Assembly (NCBI GenBank): GCA_003833135.1
Contig: QZLH01000431.1
Span: 36,173 to 87,920 of the forward strand
Length of the DNA stretch: 51,748 nt
Source of the DNA: Oehlia diaphana
Lineage: Eukaryota > Glomeromycota > Glomeromycetes > Glomerales > Glomeraceae
Direction: 5' to 3'
Part shown: positions 46,405-51,748 of the stretch, in pieces
Layout: each line of letters opens with the position of its first letter
Numbering within the stretch: the stretch's first letter is position 1
Program-made: the position numbers and the translations under genes
The notes under the pieces: model-generated
The model's database searches: none
The model's input: only the letters and a program-made list of their open reading frames with translations
What the model was told of the DNA's origin: nothing

Positions 46405-47533
46405 ATGATGCCTCCTGTTCCTTCGAATATAGAATTAACAGCAGTTCATCCTCCGTCAAATAAATTAAAAGTTTTGCGTGTATTTAATGTTTTAACGATC
46501 TTGTTAAATTTCTTTTCAAATTCTTATTCTATGGTGTTTTCTCGTCCGAATGTTGGTGAAATAAGCAATAAAAATCCTACTTATTTTACTCCTTCATTAA
46601 TTTTTGTTGGAATATTTTGGTTTATTATATATATTTTACAATTTGGCTTTGCTTTTTACGCTCAATTTAGTAATATTCATATTGTACAGAGTGTAGTGGA
46701 AAATGGTGTTAGTTGGTGGTTCTCTCTTAGTAATTTGTTTTTGTGTGGATGGCTATTTTTTTGGGTAAATTATATGATTTTTACGAAACTGATAAATACT
46801 TTATAAATAATTGTTTTTTTTTGGTATTTTATATAGATACGCGAGAATTTTATTGTCTCAGAAATCTTTGTTCTCTTGATTCTGATATCTACATCAATGG
46901 CTCATAATTGGTTAATGACAAAATATACACCAAATCATCTTCCATCTTCTGTTGCAAATAAGATTGTTAAGTCCACCCATATCCCTTTTGCAATGTTTTC
47001 AGCTTTTTCTTGGTTAAGTTTATTTCATAATGGATTCGTCGCTTTTGCTCCAGGTTATGAACATGATGAATATGCTAATATCGCCGTCGTATTAGCTTGG
47101 CTTTTGGCTATAATTGGTATATGTTGGTGTATTACTGGTGTATTTAGTCATGGGAAAAGAGATGGTGTATTTAGTTTTACTATTGCTTGGTATATGTTTT
47201 AAAATTAATTTTACTTACTGCAAAAGTTTTTTTTTTAATTAATTAGTAATTAATCAATTAACAATTTTTTTTTTTATAAAAAACATATATAGGGCACTCC
47301 TTGGAGTTGCTATTCATCAAAGGAAAACAAAAAATTTATCCATTACTTGTAATATATTAGCTCTTACAGAATTTATAATTATTTTTATTATATGGAATAG
47401 ATATGGCGGAAATTCTCTTGAATTACTTAGAACTGGAATTGGTTCAAGACCAACTAGAAGTAGAATTGCCAACTCGCGAAATGATCTTAGAGAGCCTTTA
47501 TTACCTCAGAATCGAGAAGAAATTTTGTATTGA
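46405..47533 (+). CDS. Multipass membrane protein, TspO/MBR-like or DUF1774-like
   Basis: Three exons: 46405-46764, 46837-47189, 47293-47533; 317 residues. About eight hydrophobic helices are visible (for example 30-48, 68-92, 108-122, 130-147, 170-190, 205-225, 237-255, 265-283). The segment VGEISNKNPTYFTPSLIFVG followed by WFIIYILQFGFA resembles the EISDRFPxxFxPAGYxFxIW pattern of tryptophan-rich TspO/MBR-related proteins, and similar fungal proteins are annotated as DUF1774. The family call is tentative. A polar tail ends REPLLPQNREEILY. The reading frame and junctions are clean. The function is unknown, and no operon-like relation to neighbours is expected in a fungus. Confidence 0.75.
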
Positions 47534-47881
47534 TCATTAAATCATTGGCAAAACGTGAAGTATTAAATGAGACGAACATTTAAAATAATAGCAAACATTA
47601 ATCTGTAAATAAAATTATTATGCATTCCACGTCGTAAGTGAAATTTATGTAGAGAAAATGGATAATGATAAACATTACGAAACCCCTTAAGGGAATTGAA
47701 ATTTTATGATAAAATGATTAATCAGATGAATCACATGATTTCTCTACAAACCATGTTTTTAGCAATACAATATTCAATTAATTATAATAAAAAATATTCT
47801 AATATTAAGTTTTGAATTTATTCATAAAATTAAACCTTTTTATTTATATATAATTCATTTAAATGTTTTGTTTATAACAAT
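47534..47881. other. Convergent intergenic region
   Basis: AT-rich spacer between two convergent stops. No feature seen beyond a short palindrome CCCCTTAAGGGG-like near 47,682. Confidence 0.45.
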
Positions 47882-48935
47882 TTACTTTTTCTTGAAAGCT
47901 GGATTCCAAGTTTCAGGTTCAAAATCATCACTAGGTATTGTTGGAGGCCTAAAAAGAAATTCACGTTTTTTGTCTCCTGTTTTCAATTTTTGATTATAAA
48001 TGAAATTATATTTAATAAGAATTATAAAATAATGAATTTAAAAAATAATAGAATATATGTAAAATATTGTACCTTCAGTTTCTGGTTTAGATTCTTGTTG
48101 ACTTTTCATCAAATCATCGTTTGCCTTTCGCTAAAATTAGATTTAGTAAAATTTTATAAATATTCAAAATATCTGATTTATAAATATTAATATTTTCCTT
48201 ACCTCTTCATATTCTTGATCCAATTTTTTTGCTCTTTCAATAATCAAATCGCGTCGTTTATTAGCTAACACGATTTCCTACACATATACATAAATCAAAT
48301 CGTTTAATAATTTAGGAATTAAAAGGACTCCAAAATATATATGTATAGATAGGTAAGGTATTGAGTTTGCGTATTCATCATAGTAAAATTGTCAATTACA
48401 AAAATTGAATCAGTGATCCAATTATAATCTACAGCATAATATTCAATATTAAATTGTTTAAATATAAAAAATATAAAAAATAAAAATAAAAAAATGGTCT
48501 ATATATTTCGGGGGAGGTTCTAAATAAAGGTTAATAAATTTTGAATTTCATTAAATTACTTCTATTGTAGGTGAATCATATCTTGTATGTCTTAACCAAC
48601 TATTCCATTGTACTTAAAAAAAAAATGAAAAAAAATGAAAAAAAATGAAAAAAAAATTAGTTAATTTTCCAAATCAATTTAATTAATTCAATTCAAAAAT
48701 AATTCAATATTAGATAAAATCAAAATCAATAATTACCAGGTATTTCATTACTAAAAAAATCAAAAATTTCATCTTGTTTTCCTTTTATTTCAACCATTCT
48801 TTTCGTTCTACCATTAATTTTTCTAGTACTTTCATAATAATCATTACCTAAATGATCTGAACCCACATAAAATCTAGTACGCCATGGAAATCTTGCATGT
48901 TTCCAAGTTGTAATAAAACGAGAAAACAAAGACAT
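47882..48935 (-). CDS. Complex I assembly factor NDUFAF2 (NDUFA12-like)
   Basis: Five exons, in gene order: 48935-48737, 48612-48560, 48277-48203, 48130-48073, 47976-47882; 159 residues. Recognised by FVGSDHLGNDYYE-type sequence (FYVGSDHLGNDYYES), RTKRMVEIKG, and VQWNSWLRHTRYDSPTIEE, which are shared by NDUFA12/B17.2 and its paralogue NDUFAF2/B17.2L. The extended charged C-terminus and the tail FEPETWNPAFKKK favour NDUFAF2, the mitochondrial assembly factor that holds NDUFA12's place in complex I intermediates. The length fits (about 160-170). The final exon must use the acceptor at 47977. A second AG at 47951 would shift the frame. Confidence 0.9.
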
Positions 48936-49660
48936 TTTATTATATTATTAAAAGAAAGTTATTTTTAAATTAAATAATTAGGAAAAAAAAAAAAAAATTT
49001 CATAGGGTAAATCGAATTAATTTGGATTGGTCTGATAATTTATTAGGTAAATACCTTAATAGTGATTAGATATAGTAATTAATGAAACTAAATAAAGAAT
49101 AGAGCACGTTAATCATTACATATATATATTTGTAAATCTTAAAATTTTTTTTTATTTATGTATTTGGACTAAAAAAGTAATAAGTATTTTGTGACCGTAA
49201 AGGAGAAAAAAAACTTTTGTTTCGGTAATAATTATTTTTTTTCTCAAAAAAAAACAAAAAACAAAAAATTATTATTTTTTTTTTTATCGAAAGAGGATTT
49301 ATTCAATTTACATAAGAAATTATTTACTGTACAACATTTTACAAATAAAATAATTTTGATATCAAAGTAAGAAAGAAAAAAAAAACAAAAATAGTAATTA
49401 AATATCTGTTGCTTATATTACAAAGTCCGAATTATTAATCAATGTTTATTGTCTGTTAAAATTGGTAAGACATCATATAATTTGTGTTTTAAATTTCATG
49501 TGAAAAAAGAAAAGCAAGTAAAAACTTGTTCGTTACGGAACAAACAAAAAAATCTTAAAATAAAGCCTCCTATTTACCTGCTAACCTTCATTAAATTCCT
49601 TCTTTTTTTTTTGATCGATAATAGCAAATTTGAACAACAACAATAATATCATATTGCTTT
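48936..49660. other. Divergent intergenic region, homopolymer-rich
   Basis: Between NDUFAF2 and the acidic protein gene. Many A and T runs, no coding potential recognised. It presumably contains both promoters. Confidence 0.5.
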
Positions 49661-50395
49661 ATGCTTAAAATGTCAGCCAAAAAATCACAAAATAACACTT
49701 CCATCATAACTTCTAATATAACTTCACTTAAAATTAATTCAAATGAATCCAAATATCTTAACAATGAAGTAGATGATAAAGTACAAAAAATACAAGAATC
49801 ATCAAAACAGCAAGGTGATGATGATGAAGATCTTAGTGATTTGGCAAATGGAGGTTGGGAAGATGATTTCACAGATAATGAAGATGATGTGGAAAGTAGA
49901 AAAGAGTGGGAAACTTTAGAGTTCTTATGTAATATAAGCAAGACAAGTAAAAATGATCCTTATAAAGATGAAGATGAAGAGGAAGAGGAAGAGGAAGAGG
50001 AAGAGGAAGATGAAGATGATGATGATGTTAAAAATGGAACTGATTCAAAAAGTGGTTCATCAATTATTGATAGCAATTCAGAAAAAGATGATGATGATTG
50101 TGATGATGGCTCTAATGGTAGTGCCATTGAAAGAAATGGGTTGGAAAAGAATATAAAAGATAGTGAGAATAACAAGAATAACAAGAATAACAAGATCAAA
50201 GATGTCCAAACTTTTTCAGATGAAATTGACCCTTTTGCTAAAATTATCAAACAACCTTTACCAATCCCTCAATCAAATATTGAAAATAGAAAGAAAAGAT
50301 TATCAGAGAATGATAATGAAATTGGTGTAGGCATTCCCTCTCAGAAAACTAAAAAACCAAAGGATGATAGACTTGGAAACAAAAAAAGTCCGTAA
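49661..50395 (+). CDS. Acidic low-complexity protein, function unknown
   Basis: Single exon, 244 residues. A second ATG at 49670 (MSAKKS) is an equally possible start. The protein is mostly disordered: Ser/Asn-rich N-terminus, a short ordered-looking stretch EWETLEFLCNI (about 88-98), a long Glu/Asp run (about 105-125), Asn/Lys repeats (about 168-178), and a C-terminal part with DEIDPFAKIIKQPLPIPQS and basic ending (RKKRLSEND, KKPKDDR), possibly nuclear. I do not recognise a family. The Glu run arises from a GAAGAG repeat at about 49,976-50,008. Being open over 735 bp with a biased but non-random C-terminus, it is probably real. Confidence 0.55.
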   Translation: MLKMSAKKSQNNTSIITSNITSLKINSNESKYLNNEVDDKVQKIQESSKQQGDDDEDLSDLANGGWEDDFTDNEDDVESRKEWETLEFLCNISKTSKNDPYKDEDEEEEEEEEEEEDEDDDDVKNGTDSKSGSSIIDSNSEKDDDDCDDGSNGSAIERNGLEKNIKDSENNKNNKNNKIKDVQTFSDEIDPFAKIIKQPLPIPQSNIENRKKRLSENDNEIGVGIPSQKTKKPKDDRLGNKKSP

Positions 50396-51551
50396 ATAAT
50401 GATCTGTTGGCCATATCTAATGTACATATAATTTTCTGATCTATCAGATTTATTTTATACTATATCTCTTATACCATAATAAATAATAAAGGGACTACTT
50501 ATTCAAATTCGAAAATTTTTGATTTTGTAATGTTTTTAAATAATAAATTGTTTTTAGTAACTGATGCAAAATAACTTTTACTTTATATAAAAAAATAAAA
50601 AATACAGTATTTAATTTCTATTATTATCATATTATTATATAATAAAATTTAGCCAAGATTTTGGATTTACTATTCCATATTTAGAATATAGTTTTTTCTT
50701 TATTTTGACTTTATTGTCTAGTTCATTTTATTTAACTATTTATGCTTTACTTTATATTATATATATATTTTTTATTAGTATATATTTTTTAAAAACTTTT
50801 ATTAATTAAATAAATTTTAAAATTTTTTCAATATTATATATATATATATATTTTTATTATTATACTCAAAAGAATTGCTAAAAAAAAGGAATTGGTAGTT
50901 AGCAATAGATGTAAAAAAACTCTATTCTAAATCCACATACTAATTAATCAGTATAAGGAAAAATTCTGAAAGAAACAAAAATTTCTATCTATAAAAAATA
51001 AAAATTAAAACTATATCTATAAAAAATAAGAAATTAACTTCTCATATATAGACTGAAAGTAGGTTACCCATTTTAAATTCTATCTATCAGCTTCTTTAGC
51101 ATCTCCTTTAATTCTATTACTTCCTTATAAAGTTTTCTCTTAGAGATCCTAGGGCTTTTTTTAGTCTTATTTATTTATCACTATATATATAATACATATA
51201 TATATAAACTTGCAGTTCTGGTTGAAAGTGCCTTTTGAGTTGTTTTTCTTCTTTTCTAAATCTTGTCATGAGTAGTCAGAGGAATCCAGTTGGTACCTGT
51301 AGCTTTATCTTTAAAGTTAGGATTCTTTTTCTAAAAGTTGTTGGAATCTTTAAATTTGTTTTTAATACTTGACCTATTTTTTGATTTTCTGAGTGAATCA
51401 AGAGAAAGTGTAATAGTATTAATCTAAAGTTTTATCTATACATGAAGTCAAAATTAAAGCCCAAAAGTAGAAATATTTCGACTTGGAAAGGACAAAAGTC
51501 GAAATTAAAGTCGAAATGGTCGATAGTCATGTGATTTTTATAATTATAATG
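50396..51551. other. AT-rich intergenic region
   Basis: No gene recognised on either strand. Microsatellite-like AT runs near 50,839. TAGAAATATTTCGACTTGG and several GTCGAAAT words occur at 51,469-51,524, next to the repeat below. Confidence 0.45.
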
Positions 51552-51748
51552 TAATATAAAATTTTAAACGTGAATAACTCCGTCAATATTGATGCTACAG
51601 ATATGAAATACATATCATTGGAATCCTCTCGATGAGCTGAATCCAACCGCGTAAAGATCATAAATATCGAATCACTGGATGCGGAGATCGTTAACTTTGA
51701 ATTTAAAATTATAAAAATTATAGTATTATTTAATATAAAATTTTAAAC
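51552..51748. repeat. Probable 179-bp-period repeat, cut by window end
   Basis: The 18-mer TAATATAAAATTTTAAAC occurs at 51552-51569 and again at 51731-51748, exactly 179 bp apart, preceded in both cases by an ATTATAA-rich stretch. Between lies a GC-richer unit with ATTGGAATCCTCTCGATGAG and GAATCCAACCGCG. This suggests either a tandem satellite or a repeat with direct terminal copies. Only one full period is visible. Confidence 0.5.

Noticed and set aside
49960..50250. Poly-serine open frame on the minus strand
   Set aside because: It is the antisense of the Glu/Asp run in the acidic protein gene.
1..51748. tRNA, rRNA, CRISPR array or bacterial-type operon
   Set aside because: No tRNA B-box with matching cloverleaf, no rRNA-like segment and no regularly spaced direct repeats with spacers were seen. 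Gene structure is eukaryotic.

Overview
The window looks like nuclear DNA of a Glomeromycotina (arbuscular mycorrhizal) fungus of the Rhizophagus type. This is inferred from the very AT-rich sequence, many short GT-AG introns, F-box, LRR, BTB and TLDc paralogues, hAT transposon debris and fungal versions of housekeeping genes. No search was run. Thirteen intact protein genes can be assembled by hand. All the multi-exon models splice to a total length divisible by three and end in a clean stop.

Left part (1-33,300) is gene-rich. A broken hAT transposase 3' end and an adjoining inverted-repeat element (1-1,016) are followed by an ankyrin/double-BTB gene (ABTB1-like, +) and a TAPT1/Emp65-like ER membrane protein (-). 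An F-box gene with an N-myristoylation-like start (+) shares a promoter with the TAPT1-like gene. Next come a 14-exon MAPKKK of the Bck1/Mkh1 kind (+), a 10-exon SPOUT1-like RNA methyltransferase (-), a membrane-anchored alpha/beta hydrolase (+), a DUF1295 membrane protein (-) and a second F-box gene (+). An 11-exon, 1,753-residue coiled-coil protein ending in a PACT domain follows (-; pericentrin/Pcp1-like spindle-pole scaffold). It shares its upstream region with an LRR gene (+). The last gene here is a GPI-anchored secreted protein with a DUF3455 domain (+).

Middle part (33,300-44,190) has no intact gene. It is a gene graveyard. Decayed minus-strand copies of a BTB-BACK-TLDc gene lie head to tail, at least five and shown here as six segments. 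One copy is split by about 2 kb of inserted DNA. Between them are a complete 508-bp non-autonomous hAT element with a perfect 8-bp target duplication, a nested pair of long palindromes, a kinase exon fragment and a GC-rich dispersed-repeat-like island.

Right part (44,190-51,748) carries a second alpha/beta hydrolase with a large basic insertion (+), a multipass TspO/MBR-like or DUF1774-like membrane protein (+), a complex I assembly factor NDUFAF2 homologue (-) and an acidic low-complexity protein (+). It ends in AT-rich DNA and the start of a probable 179-bp-period repeat cut by the window edge.

The genes do not form one pathway. Most are ordinary single-copy cell functions (cell-wall MAPK signalling, RNA methylation, spindle pole, complex I assembly, lipid or ester hydrolysis). 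They sit beside lineage-expanded families (F-box, LRR, BTB-TLDc) and mobile DNA. I did not find a convincing new enzyme system. The most distinctive structures are the BTB-BACK-TLDc relic array, the dated hAT insertion, the evenly spaced GATA-site cluster in a bidirectional promoter, and unusual GC-AG introns.
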